From: Pirellulales bacterium
Lineage (GTDB): Bacteria; Planctomycetota; Planctomycetia; Pirellulales; JACPPG01
Reading direction: 5' to 3'
Length of the DNA: 64,000 nucleotides
Assembly: GCA_036499395.1 (NCBI GenBank)
Contig: DASYDW010000132.1
Span: 1-64,000, forward strand
Shown here: positions 44,428 through 52,828 of the stretch, piece after piece
Numbering within the stretch: the stretch's first letter is position 1
Layout of the letters: each line of letters begins with the position of its first letter
Program-made: the position numbers and the translations under genes
The notes under the pieces: generated by a model
Databases searched by the model: none
What the model was told of the DNA's origin: nothing
What the model saw: only the letters and a program-made list of their open reading frames with translations

Positions 44428-45567
44428 ATGCGTTTCCTGTTTGTACTGACTTTGCTTGGCACGATCTGCCTGGGTATAGCCGTCGACGTGCCGCGTGCCA
44501 GGGCAGATGACGGTTGGCTGAATCAGAAGGTCTACATCAAGGTGAACGCTCGCCCGAAGGTTGGCAATCGGACATTCGATTGGAACGATATCCAGGTTCC
44601 CGCCAAGATCACGAAAGTGGACGGTGACTGGTTGTGGGTGGGCAGCGCGTGGGTACGCTCGGCTGATGTCGTGAAAGAAGCCGACGGCACGACCTATTTT
44701 ACGCGTGTCGTGCAAGCAGATTCGAGCAACCTCAATGCCTTGCTCATGCGGGGCGTCACGTTTTACAACAAGCGAGACTACGCTAATGCGCTCAAGGATT
44801 TCAACGAAGTCATTCGTCGCGATCCAAACTCCGCCTCTCCCTATAGCAATCGGGCGGCGGTGTATAGCTGCTTGCAGCAATTCGACAAGGCCGTGGCGGA
44901 CCTCAATGAGGCGATCCGGATCGCGCCGGACGTGGCCGCGTTCTATAGCGATCGCGGCTGCAATTTTCGCGGCATAAATAGCTATGCCAAGGCCGAGAGC
45001 GATTTCGACGAAGCGATACGAATCAACCCTAGGATGGCGCTATCGTATTCCAATCGCGGCGTGAACTGGATGATGCAGAAAGAATATAACAAGGCCATGG
45101 CCGATTTCGACAAGGCGATCGCCATCGATCCGCGCATGACTTATGCCTACGACGGACGGGGGTATGTGTGGAGCAAGCGTGGGCATTATGCGCAGGCGCT
45201 ACGCGACTGGGACGAGTCGATTCGCGTTGCTCCCGACGAGCCTGGCGGTTATCACAACAAAGCTCGGCTGTACGCTACTTGCATGTCGTTGGGGCATCGC
45301 GACGGAAAGCTGGCGCTGGAAAACGCCAAGAAAGCTTGCGAGCTGGATCATTGGGAGGAATGGCGCTACGTTGCCAGCCTGGCGGCCGCGTATGCCGAAC
45401 TCGGCGACTTCGAGAAGGCGGTGGAATGGCAGAAAAAGGTCATCGCCATGAACAAGCAGCCTGAGGAAATCGACATCAAGGAAAGCAACTCGCGGCTGAA
45501 ACTCTACGAAGCAGGCATGCCATTCCGCGACCCTGAAATTCCCGAAGAGGCGGAAGACTCTAGGTAA
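44428..45567 (+). CDS. Secreted TPR protein, copy 1
   Basis: A ~379-residue exported protein. The signal peptide is 'MRFLFVLTLLGTICLGIAV' with cleavage near ARA-D. An SH3-like segment follows ('ITKVDGDWLWVGSAWVRSAD', ~55-80). About seven to eight TPR units then run to ~330, with the usual pattern ('ANALKDFNEVIRRDPNSA', 'KAVADLNEAIRIAP', 'NKAMADFDKAIAIDP'). Probably a periplasmic or surface protein-protein interaction scaffold. A GTG at 44413 is an alternative start. It is a tandem duplicate of the next gene, 6 nt downstream. Confidence 0.88.
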   Translation: MRFLFVLTLLGTICLGIAVDVPRARADDGWLNQKVYIKVNARPKVGNRTFDWNDIQVPAKITKVDGDWLWVGSAWVRSADVVKEADGTTYFTRVVQADSSNLNALLMRGVTFYNKRDYANALKDFNEVIRRDPNSASPYSNRAAVYSCLQQFDKAVADLNEAIRIAPDVAAFYSDRGCNFRGINSYAKAESDFDEAIRINPRMALSYSNRGVNWMMQKEYNKAMADFDKAIAIDPRMTYAYDGRGYVWSKRGHYAQALRDWDESIRVAPDEPGGYHNKARLYATCMSLGHRDGKLALENAKKACELDHWEEWRYVASLAAAYAELGDFEKAVEWQKKVIAMNKQPEEIDIKESNSRLKLYEAGMPFRDPEIPEEAEDSR

Positions 45568-45573
45568 AACAAC

Positions 45574-46698
45574 ATGTTGGGGACTGCTGCATTGAATCGA
45601 AAGCTTTCGTTCACGCTGTGTCTTGCCGCGATTGTCGTCTGCAATACGGCACGTGCCGACGACTGGGTAGGGCAACAGGTCTTTATCAAAGAGACGGCCA
45701 AGCCGAAACTCGGCAATAAGATCATTCCCTGGAACCAGGTCGGCATGCCGGCCACGGTTACCAAGGTCGACGGCGACTGGCTGTGGGTCGGTAAGGCGTG
45801 GGTCAAGAGTGGCGAAGTCGTCAAGCGTGACGACGCGCCGAGCTATTACGCCACGGTGATTCGTCGCGATCCCAGCGCGGCCTATGCCTACTTGCTGCGA
45901 GGCGTGGCGTGGCGATTGAAACGGGATTACGAGAACGCGCTGCGCGATTTCTCCGAGGCTATACGCCTCGAGCCCGACGCCCACATGGCTTATCAGGCCC
46001 GGGCGGCGGTCTATCACCAGTTGCACGAATTCCAAAAGGCTCTGGCCGATATCAGCGAGGCCATCCGCCTAGCGCCCGAGGTAGGACTGTACTACAACGA
46101 CCGGGGCTGCATTTATAAAAGCCTGGAGAACTACAACAAAGCGCGCGAGCAGTTCGACGAGGCCATCCGTATTCAGCCAAACCTGGCGCTGGCCTACAGC
46201 AATCGCGGCGTGAACTGGCACGTCGAGAAGAAATACGACAAGGCGATGGCCGATTTCAACAAAGCCCTCGAGATCGATAACAAGCTGACGCACGCCTACA
46301 ACATGCGCGGATACGTCTGGAGCAAGGAGGGGCATTACGCCGAAGCGCTCAAGGATTGGGATGAATCGATTAGGCTCGCTCCGTTCGAGCCTGGGGGGTA
46401 TACGAATAAAGCCCGGCTCTACGCCACTTGCATGTCCCTCGGGCATCGCGATGGAGAATTGGCAGTCGAGAATGCTCAGAAAGCGTGCGAGCTGTCCTTC
46501 TGGGAAGAATGGCTGTACATCGCTACGCTCGCAGCGGCCTACGCTGAAGCCGGGAAATTCGAGGAAGCAGTCGAGTGGCAAAAGAAAGCGATCGCGATGA
46601 ACAAGAATCCCGAGAAACGCGATACAATCGAACATCAAAAGCGGCTGGAACTGTACGAGGCAGGCATGCCGTATCGTGACCCGGAAGTTTCCGAGTGA
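45574..46698 (+). CDS. Secreted TPR protein, copy 2
   Basis: A 374-residue paralogue of the preceding gene with the same order: signal peptide ('KLSFTLCLAAIVVCNTARAD'), SH3-like segment ('VTKVDGDWLWVGKAWVKSGE') and TPR units ('NALRDFSEAIRLEPDAHM', 'KALADISEAIRLAPEVGL', 'KAMADFNKALEIDNK'). The C-termini also match ('MNKNPEKRD...KRLELYEAGMPYRDPE' against 'MNKQPEEID...RLKLYEAGMPFRDPE'). Start and stop lie 6 nt after copy 1, indicating one transcript. The two have diverged mostly by substitution, so the duplication is not recent. Confidence 0.88.
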   Translation: MLGTAALNRKLSFTLCLAAIVVCNTARADDWVGQQVFIKETAKPKLGNKIIPWNQVGMPATVTKVDGDWLWVGKAWVKSGEVVKRDDAPSYYATVIRRDPSAAYAYLLRGVAWRLKRDYENALRDFSEAIRLEPDAHMAYQARAAVYHQLHEFQKALADISEAIRLAPEVGLYYNDRGCIYKSLENYNKAREQFDEAIRIQPNLALAYSNRGVNWHVEKKYDKAMADFNKALEIDNKLTHAYNMRGYVWSKEGHYAEALKDWDESIRLAPFEPGGYTNKARLYATCMSLGHRDGELAVENAQKACELSFWEEWLYIATLAAAYAEAGKFEEAVEWQKKAIAMNKNPEKRDTIEHQKRLELYEAGMPYRDPEVSE

Positions 46699-46760
46699 GA
46701 ACGCCGCAGCCGATGCGCGGCAGAGACAACGAATAATACGATAGGCTCAGGCTCCCAAAC

Positions 46761-47177
46761 ATGGCTCAAAACACATCGAGTTCGGCGACCGATGCCGCGG
46801 CCGTTGGCGCTACCATCGCCGTGCTTCCCACGCCCGGTCAGATGCAGGCGTTTCTCACCCTGCCTGACGACCAACCGATCGTGATGGTCAATCTTCTAAA
46901 GTTCAGGGTGGATGGCGGTGAGGCGGAGTACGCCAAATACTCGGCCGCGATCCAGCCGATTCTGGCGAAGATTGGCGCCAAAATCTTGTTTTCCGGAAAG
47001 GCCGAATTTTGTCTTATCGGTCAGGCCGATTGGGACATGGTCGCGCTCGTTCAATACCCGCGAAAGCAGAGCCTTGTGCAGATGTCCCTCTCGCCGGAAT
47101 ACCAGGCTATCCATCATTTTCGTGAGGCCGGCCTCGAAGGCCAAATCAACTACGCGGTTGTTCCGACCGGGGCCTGA
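46761..47177 (+). CDS. DUF1330 family protein
   Basis: A 138-residue cytoplasmic protein with a polar Ser/Thr/Ala-rich N-terminal stretch of about 30 residues and a ferredoxin-like DUF1330 domain after it. Family-like segments are 'PIVMVNLLKFRVDGGEAEYA', 'AKILFSGKAEFCLIGQADWD', 'MVALVQYPRKQSLVQM' and 'SPEYQAIHHFREAGLEG'. DUF1330 proteins form dimeric alpha-beta barrels; the reaction, if any, is unknown. It precedes the sulfatase gene by 70 nt on the same strand, so a common transcript is possible. Confidence 0.82.
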   Translation: MAQNTSSSATDAAAVGATIAVLPTPGQMQAFLTLPDDQPIVMVNLLKFRVDGGEAEYAKYSAAIQPILAKIGAKILFSGKAEFCLIGQADWDMVALVQYPRKQSLVQMSLSPEYQAIHHFREAGLEGQINYAVVPTGA

Positions 47178-47247
47178 ATGGGCCATGCAGCAATCCACCG
47201 GCATTTCAATAGTCTCGGAATCGTCTTATCCGAGGGAATCGTCCTCT

Positions 47248-48651
47248 ATGCGAATTAGTTTGATACTGTTCGCGTTGTTCGCGGCGCCGCTGGCTTCTTA
47301 CGTCAACGCGACGACGCGCCCGAACGTCATCTTGATTCTTGCCGATGATCTGGGCTACATGGACATCGGGGCCAACAACCCGCGATCGTTCTACGAGACG
47401 CCCAACATCGACGCGATCGCCGCGCAGGGAATGCGTTTCACGCAAGGCTACTCGGCTTGCCCGGTCTGCTCGCCGACGCGGGCCAGCATCATGACAGGCA
47501 AATACCCAGTTCGGACGGGTATCACAGACTACATCGGCGGCAAGCGAGAAGAGCGCTTCCGACCGGCGCCAAATCAGGATCACCTGGCGCTGGAAGAAAT
47601 CACGATTGCCGAACGCTTTCGCGACGCCGGCTACACGACGTTCTTCGCGGGCAAGTGGCATCTGGGAGAAAACCAGTACACACCGAACGCACAAGGCTTT
47701 GGTCCCGGACTGTCCGGCGCCGGACAGTTCTATTACCCGTCCAGCGACGTGCCCCTTCCCGACAAGAACGACGATCCCAAGACCACGGACCGCATTGCCA
47801 ACGAAGCCGTGCATTTCATCGAGACACACAAGGACGGTCCGTTCTTCGCTTACTTGCCATTTCTGGCCGTGCATACCCCGATCAAGGCGGCGCCGAACAT
47901 CGTTGCGAAGTACGAGGCAAAGAAGCCGTCCGCGCCAGCCGACGCCTGGGGCCAGGAACGCGAACGAAAGGTGCGCTTGGTGCAGAATCATGCTGCTTAT
48001 GCAGCCATGCTCGACCAAATGGATGCGGCGATCGGCCGGGTGCTTGCGGCCGTCGATCGCGCCGGTCTCGGCGAGCGAACGATCATTGTGTTTACCTCGG
48101 ACAATGGCGGCCTGTCTACTTCCGAAGGGCATCCAACGTCGAATCTGCCATTGCGCGCCGGCAAAGGTTGGCCGTACGAAGGGGGCATTCGCGCGCCGTG
48201 GATCGTTCGCGCGCCAGGGGTCGCCAAACCGGGCAGCGTTTGCGACACGCCCGTAATTTCGACGGATTTCTATCCAACGCTACTCGAGTTGGCCGGACTG
48301 CCACTTGACTCCGCGCAGCATATCGATGGAATCAGCTTGGTTCCGCTACTCGGCGGGGGCACTGTACAACGTGACGCACCACTGTTCTGGCACTACCCAC
48401 ACTATGGGAATCAGGGAGGCGCCCCGTTCGGCGCCGTGCGCGACGGGGACTGGAAGCTGATCGAATGGTTCGAAGATGGAAGTTTGGAGCTATTCAATCT
48501 TCAGGACGATGCCAAGGAACTGACGAATTTGGCCGCGAAGAATCCGGAGAAAGTCCAGGAATTGCGAGCCAAGCTGATTGCCTGGCGCGGTGCGACCGGC
48601 GCACGGATGCCCACGCCCAATCCGGATTTCGTCGAGACGCCAACCCGCTAG
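47248..48651 (+). CDS. Secreted arylsulfatase-type sulfatase
   Basis: A 467-residue type I sulfatase that hydrolyses sulfate esters, probably of polysaccharides. A signal peptide ('SLILFALFAAPLASYVNA') is followed by 'RPNVILILADDLGYMDIG' (metal Asp pair) and the formylglycine motif 'CSPTRASIMTGKYPVRTGI' (C-x-P-x-R). Later come 'TTFFAGKWHLGE' (Lys/His) and 'IIVFTSDNGGLS' (metal DN). The C-terminal 'GDWKLIEWFEDGSLELFNL' strand is typical. The cysteine needs a sulfatase-modifying enzyme encoded elsewhere. Start set at the ATG before the signal peptide. Numerous sulfatases are a planctomycete trait. Confidence 0.95.
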   Translation: MRISLILFALFAAPLASYVNATTRPNVILILADDLGYMDIGANNPRSFYETPNIDAIAAQGMRFTQGYSACPVCSPTRASIMTGKYPVRTGITDYIGGKREERFRPAPNQDHLALEEITIAERFRDAGYTTFFAGKWHLGENQYTPNAQGFGPGLSGAGQFYYPSSDVPLPDKNDDPKTTDRIANEAVHFIETHKDGPFFAYLPFLAVHTPIKAAPNIVAKYEAKKPSAPADAWGQERERKVRLVQNHAAYAAMLDQMDAAIGRVLAAVDRAGLGERTIIVFTSDNGGLSTSEGHPTSNLPLRAGKGWPYEGGIRAPWIVRAPGVAKPGSVCDTPVISTDFYPTLLELAGLPLDSAQHIDGISLVPLLGGGTVQRDAPLFWHYPHYGNQGGAPFGAVRDGDWKLIEWFEDGSLELFNLQDDAKELTNLAAKNPEKVQELRAKLIAWRGATGARMPTPNPDFVETPTR

Positions 48652-48741
48652 TCGGAATGGTGTATCGGTGCCGTGGTTTAACCAAAGAATTCGACGTCGA
48701 CTGGCGCGGCGTTTGCTTTTTGCAGAATCACGGAGGGTTTT

Positions 48742-48960
48742 ATGACAAATCGAATCAGCCACTACTGCGGCGACGTGAGCGACGTCGCGCTAGCGCGAGA
48801 TACCTTGGCGTTTTGCGATGCCGTCCTGCGGTCCCGCGATCCACTGGTCGATTTGCGGCCGTGGGAGATCGACGCCCTTTCTGAACTTCATGGAGAGGCC
48901 GTGGGCATTTTCCGCATTTTTGCGGTTCCACTCCCTTGGGAACGCGCGTCCTCGCGCTGA
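48742..48960 (+). CDS. Small ORF of unknown function
   Basis: A 72-residue frame starting MTNRISHYCGDVSDVALARD. It has a strong ribosome site (GGAGGG) 5 nt before the ATG, better than most in the window, and follows the sulfatase by 90 nt on the same strand. The sequence is mixed-charge with two cysteines and no motif I recognise. It may be a real small protein or a chance ORF; the ribosome site is the main support. Confidence 0.45.
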   Translation: MTNRISHYCGDVSDVALARDTLAFCDAVLRSRDPLVDLRPWEIDALSELHGEAVGIFRIFAVPLPWERASSR

Positions 48961-49030
48961 TCGTTTTCGATCCATGCTGGCCGTTTTCCGAACATCCGTG
49001 GACGGCGCTAGCTAAATCTGCAATTGAAAT

Positions 49031-51067
49031 TTAGCCCACCAGAATCCGGGGCTGACGCTGCGGATCAGAAACAGCCTTCCGGACAAGTTCTCGCACCATC
49101 CAGGGAACATTTCCCTCGCCGAGAAGCAAGAAATTCAAATTGGCAGCCAGTGGCGGCTCGTTCGACCAGCCGAAGATGATTTCCGGCGGGCCGGCACCAT
49201 CGCCGCACAACTCCAGTCCGATCGAGGCCAGCACGTGAGCAATGCTCACGCAGCGCCACACGCGGATCACTTCCAGGTTCTCTTCCCGTTCGATCTTCAT
49301 CAGCGGGTTCTGATAGAAATTGCTCGGGTCGCCGAGATACGCCTCAATGAAAATGATGGGTAGCTCGGGCTCGATGCGGTAGTCACGGTGCAGGTCCGCA
49401 CTCTTCTGTGTCAGGGAGATCAGGCCGGGACGATGCGGTACCAGGTATTTGACTCCCTGACGACGTAAGGCCATCCAGCGGGTCTTAGTTACTGCGTCGG
49501 CAAAGTCAAAGCCCTCGAAGCGCGGTTCCGTACTACGAATCCATCGCGAAACGATGGAGCTTACGAGAATTGCCACGACGAACGAGAGCGCGATGGCCAA
49601 GCCGGACTGATTGATGAGAATTGTCAAGCCCGTCATCGTCAGAAAGAAGCCACCTGCCACAACAAACAGAGCGAACCGGGACACGTTGGCCAGCCCGCGC
49701 GCGGCCTGCATGCGCAGATCTTTTGTCGCCGCGATCGCCGCCCCGGCCAACAGCACCAGCACGCTGGTGGCGTACGCCCATTGCTGCGCTGCCGGACTAG
49801 CCTGAAAGACCACGGTGATTAATAGAACCATGGCGTTCAGCACGAGCAGGATGACGCCCAGCTTGCCCGCCCAACTGACTTCCATGCCCAGGCGATTGAG
49901 GTAGTGGGGCAACATATTCTGCAATCCCATCGTCACCGTGGCGCCGGCCAGGCACAGAATGATGGCCGTCGACAGGTCGAACAGATCGCCGAAGCGGTGG
50001 CCGAATATCGGGCTAAGTTCAGTGCCGTTCGTCAGATGCGAGCCGTGGGCGATATATGCCAGCGCTCGATGCTCGGCAGCGCCCCCATGTTCCAATTGGA
50101 AATAGGGTACATACAGCGTGGTGACCACGACGGCGCCCAGCAAGTAGATCGCCATGATCGAGGCGGCGCAAAACATCAAGCGTCGCGTATTGCGAACCCG
50201 TCCGGCCGTTTGTTGCACCTCGTCGCCCGCGCCACCGCTGACCTGCGGCACTACGGACAGGATCATTTCGAAACCGCTGAGCCCAAGTGCCAGCGACGGA
50301 AACGTCCATAACCCCATGCTGATCCAAGCCCACAGCCAAGACTGGCCATTTTGCTCGACACCGTCCAGCGGCGTCGGTTGGGATGCAAAAATAGAATCCG
50401 TCCAAGATTGCACGATGTCAGGATGTTGCGCCAGATGGACGAGTCCGCTGGCGATCACAAGCGTCAATAGCAGCATGAAGCAACAGACAGCCGCGGCCGT
50501 CACCAGCAAGATGCGCCGGGTCAGGCCCCGCTTTAGCAGTTGCCAGGCCACGAAGGAGACGATCGACAGGCCAAGCGTGATGGTGACCTGCGGCTCGATC
50601 AGCCTTGCTAAAAGGCGCTCGAGCGGTGGCCACCAGATATGGTCGTCGATACGCAGTCCGGACGGCAAACGGGCGAGCAATCGCCGGCCGTGTGGATTGT
50701 TGAGCAAATGCACCGTCGCGTCCGCGACCGACAGGCTGCGCGTGATGACAAAGTCGGCGGCGGCAAAGCCCAATAGCGTTAACACGACAAGCTTGCCGCG
50801 CCAGCCAGGGATCAAATCTTCGAGCACGCCGACGGCGCCACGTCCGTCGGGTGCGCGGCCGACGATATACCAATAAACCGGCAGCGCCAGTAGGAAAGTG
50901 ATCAGCACAACGCCGCCGGCGGCGACCGGAGCCCAGGGCCCGGCTGCCTGCACAGCGATCGACGGCAAGTACGCCAGCGTGCTGAAATAGTCGACCCCGA
51001 CCAGGCACAGCACCAGCGGCCAAGGGTTCGACGAATGGTTTCGGCCGGGGCCCAGATTGTCAGGCAT
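49031..51067 (-). CDS. APC-superfamily permease with cytoplasmic C-terminal domain
   Basis: A 678-residue transporter. Residues ~15-500 contain about 12 membrane segments, beginning 'LVLCLVGVDYFSTLAYLPSI' and including 'GALGVLEDLIPGW'-like loop ('GRGAVGVLEDLIPGW'). The pattern is that of APC/amino-acid-type permeases. The last ~170 residues are soluble ('STEPRFEGFDFADAVTKTRW', 'PELPIIFIEAYLGDPSNFYQ', 'RVWRCVSIAHVLASIGLELC'). Such a tail is unusual for transporters of this family and may regulate it. Substrate unknown. It is followed upstream (51135) by another membrane gene on the same strand. Confidence 0.78.
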   Translation of the reverse strand: MPDNLGPGRNHSSNPWPLVLCLVGVDYFSTLAYLPSIAVQAAGPWAPVAAGGVVLITFLLALPVYWYIVGRAPDGRGAVGVLEDLIPGWRGKLVVLTLLGFAAADFVITRSLSVADATVHLLNNPHGRRLLARLPSGLRIDDHIWWPPLERLLARLIEPQVTITLGLSIVSFVAWQLLKRGLTRRILLVTAAAVCCFMLLLTLVIASGLVHLAQHPDIVQSWTDSIFASQPTPLDGVEQNGQSWLWAWISMGLWTFPSLALGLSGFEMILSVVPQVSGGAGDEVQQTAGRVRNTRRLMFCAASIMAIYLLGAVVVTTLYVPYFQLEHGGAAEHRALAYIAHGSHLTNGTELSPIFGHRFGDLFDLSTAIILCLAGATVTMGLQNMLPHYLNRLGMEVSWAGKLGVILLVLNAMVLLITVVFQASPAAQQWAYATSVLVLLAGAAIAATKDLRMQAARGLANVSRFALFVVAGGFFLTMTGLTILINQSGLAIALSFVVAILVSSIVSRWIRSTEPRFEGFDFADAVTKTRWMALRRQGVKYLVPHRPGLISLTQKSADLHRDYRIEPELPIIFIEAYLGDPSNFYQNPLMKIEREENLEVIRVWRCVSIAHVLASIGLELCGDGAGPPEIIFGWSNEPPLAANLNFLLLGEGNVPWMVRELVRKAVSDPQRQPRILVG

Positions 51068-51134
51068 ATATCGCCAAAATCAGCCGCACATTATTGTTGC
51101 TGACTAGATCACGACAGCACGACACGGCCGAGAA

Positions 51135-51995
51135 TTATGCTGGCTTCGATTTTTCCTCCTCCTCGTCGTTCGTTTCCATCACGGCACGCTGGTGCAGTAC
51201 GCGATCCAGGTCGTTCCATAGAAAGAACAGGCCCAGGATGTTGTCCCAGCGCTTGATGACGTTCTGATGATTGTCCACGGCCAGTAGGTCGCCACCGCCG
51301 AAGGTGAGAATGGTCTCCAACACATCACGGTACTGCGTGCGAAAGCGCAAGCCCGTGCGGTCGGTTAGTTCGCTTCCTTCCCCGAAATGGAACTCGCCAA
51401 TTTCGTTCGGCGTGAAACGCTTGCGACCATTGAGGGCCATGTGCAGCAGCGATCCAACCCACGGCAATAACAGCAACCAGCTCAATACCGTGCCGGTGCC
51501 AGGATCGAACCGCGGTTGCAAGTCGGCCAGATAGTCGAAGACCGAACTGAGCATCGCGATGTTCTTGATATCCTCGATGTATTTCGAGGCGAGCCACACG
51601 AGCCCAAGAATCAATAACCACAGCCCCAGCTTGCGGGTGCTGAAGTCGTAGAGAAGCGTGATAAAGAAATACAGCAGTACCCACACATAGAGCCAGCCGA
51701 AGAAGCTGGTCCATTGCGGCTCGCGCTTGACGACCGAGGCCGACACGAAGCCGACGACGATCAGCAACCATAAAAAGAAGCTGGGATGTGCGGAGTAAAC
51801 CGTCACTTCGTCGAGATTACCGCGCCGGCCGCGAATCACGACCAGCGGCAGCGTGATTATGAACCGCGCGAACTGATAAACAGCTCGCAGGGCAGGTCGG
51901 ACGATTTGACGACGTGCGCCATCGCTCGTCGGTTCTTCGTGATCGAAACCACTGCCCCGCATGCCGCCACCCGCATCTGCCGAGGGTTTGGCCAC
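51135..51995 (-). CDS. Membrane protein with four central helices, unknown function
   Basis: A 286-residue protein. After a polar N-terminus (~45 residues) it has hydrophobic segments at about 75-95 ('FFLWLLIVVGFVSASVV'), 98-120 ('FFGWLYVWVLLYFFITLLY'), 122-140 ('KLGLWLLILGLVWLA') and 168-190 ('VLSWLLLLPWVGSLLHMAL'). A soluble C-terminal region ends in an acidic Glu/Lys-rich tail. Segments such as 'FRTQYRDVLETILTFGGGDL' look conserved but I cannot name the family. It lies 67 nt upstream of the permease gene and may be co-expressed. Confidence 0.72.
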   Translation of the reverse strand: MAKPSADAGGGMRGSGFDHEEPTSDGARRQIVRPALRAVYQFARFIITLPLVVIRGRRGNLDEVTVYSAHPSFFLWLLIVVGFVSASVVKREPQWTSFFGWLYVWVLLYFFITLLYDFSTRKLGLWLLILGLVWLASKYIEDIKNIAMLSSVFDYLADLQPRFDPGTGTVLSWLLLLPWVGSLLHMALNGRKRFTPNEIGEFHFGEGSELTDRTGLRFRTQYRDVLETILTFGGGDLLAVDNHQNVIKRWDNILGLFFLWNDLDRVLHQRAVMETNDEEEEKSKPA

Positions 51996-52330
51996 TGGAA
52001 TTCTCCTCCCCTGATTGATTTGCTGAGCCGGTATTTTAAATGAAACGCCCGTGATTGCGTAGCGCAGCCTGGCGGTACGATACCTAGCTACTGACGCCGA
52101 AAGCTCTTCGGTGTTTTTCGCACGCGGTAAATATTTATTGAATCGCGGATCTTGACGGCGGTGTTTTCGGCATTATGCCCTGTTGAATAGCCCGCAAGGC
52201 TTTTCGCTGGCGGTCGCGAGAAGCCGTCGCGTCGCGACCTGCTGTTTCATTCCCGAGATGCCGCGAAGGCAACATTCGGATAACGGGCTGGCACCGTAGG
52301 CATCACGTGAGCGCAGCGGATGGTCGTATT
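51996..52330. other. Gene-free interval
   Basis: About 335 bp before the BlaI control region. I see no ORF or hairpin of note; sequence composition is mixed. Confidence 0.35.
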
Positions 52331-52402
52331 CGTTAAAAAATTAACGGAAGCAGCTTGACGGTTGTCGTGCGGGTTCGTATCATTCCGTTAATTAATTAAC
52401 GG
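52331..52402 (+). promoter_or_regulatory. blaI-2 promoter flanked by two palindromic operators
   Basis: A strong promoter, TTGACG (52355-52360) and TATCAT (52378-52383), has 17-bp spacing. A perfect 18-bp palindrome CCGTTAATTAATTAACGG (52385-52402) sits at the expected transcription start. A related site, CGTTAAAAAATTAACG (52331-52346), lies upstream of the -35. The two dyad centres are 55 bp apart. BlaI regulators bind such dyads, so autorepression is likely. The ATG is 44 nt beyond the second site. Confidence 0.8.
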
Positions 52403-52445
52403 AGGTCGTCTTCCTGCCCGGGCCGGGTGCTGTTGGAGGAGTCGG

Positions 52446-52826
52446 ATGCCTAGATTGCCCTCTGAGAATCTCACGGATCGCGAAGCCCAGATGATGGAAA
52501 TCCTGTGGCGCGATGGTGCGCAGTCGGCCGAAGCCGTCCGTCTGGCTCTCGATGACCAACCCCACGATTCCACGGTGCGCACGCTGCTACGAATTTTGGC
52601 TCAGAAGGGCTATGTGCGGATTCGGGGACGCCAGCCGGCGCTGTATGAGGCCGCGATTGCGAGGTCGCGCGTGCAGGCCAAGGCGACGCGAAACCTGTTA
52701 ACCCGCTTCTTCGCCGGCTCGGTGACCGACTTGGTTCAGCAATTGGTCGAGGACAAGCAACTGTCGCCGGAAGAGCTTGACCGCATTGGCAAATCGTTCA
52801 AAGCACGCCGCCGCAAAGGAGGCTGA
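52446..52826 (+). CDS. BlaI/MecI/CopY family transcriptional repressor (second copy)
   Basis: A 126-residue winged-helix repressor. 'NLTDREAQMMEILWRDGAQS' opens the DNA-binding domain, 'DSTVRTLLRILAQKGYVRIR' covers the recognition helix and wing, and 'FFAGSVTDLVQQLVEDKQLS' the dimer region. The gene is preceded by a promoter bracketed by palindromes and is followed 2 nt later by the M56 gene, whose ribosome site AAAGGAGG overlaps its last codons. Its N-terminus and predicted operators differ from the first BlaI in the window, so the two should not cross-regulate. Confidence 0.93.
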   Translation: MPRLPSENLTDREAQMMEILWRDGAQSAEAVRLALDDQPHDSTVRTLLRILAQKGYVRIRGRQPALYEAAIARSRVQAKATRNLLTRFFAGSVTDLVQQLVEDKQLSPEELDRIGKSFKARRRKGG

Positions 52827-52828
52827 CC

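Noticed and set aside
46912..47247. 112-codon extension of the sulfatase
   Set aside because: It overlaps the DUF1330 gene in another frame, and a signal peptide starts at 47248.
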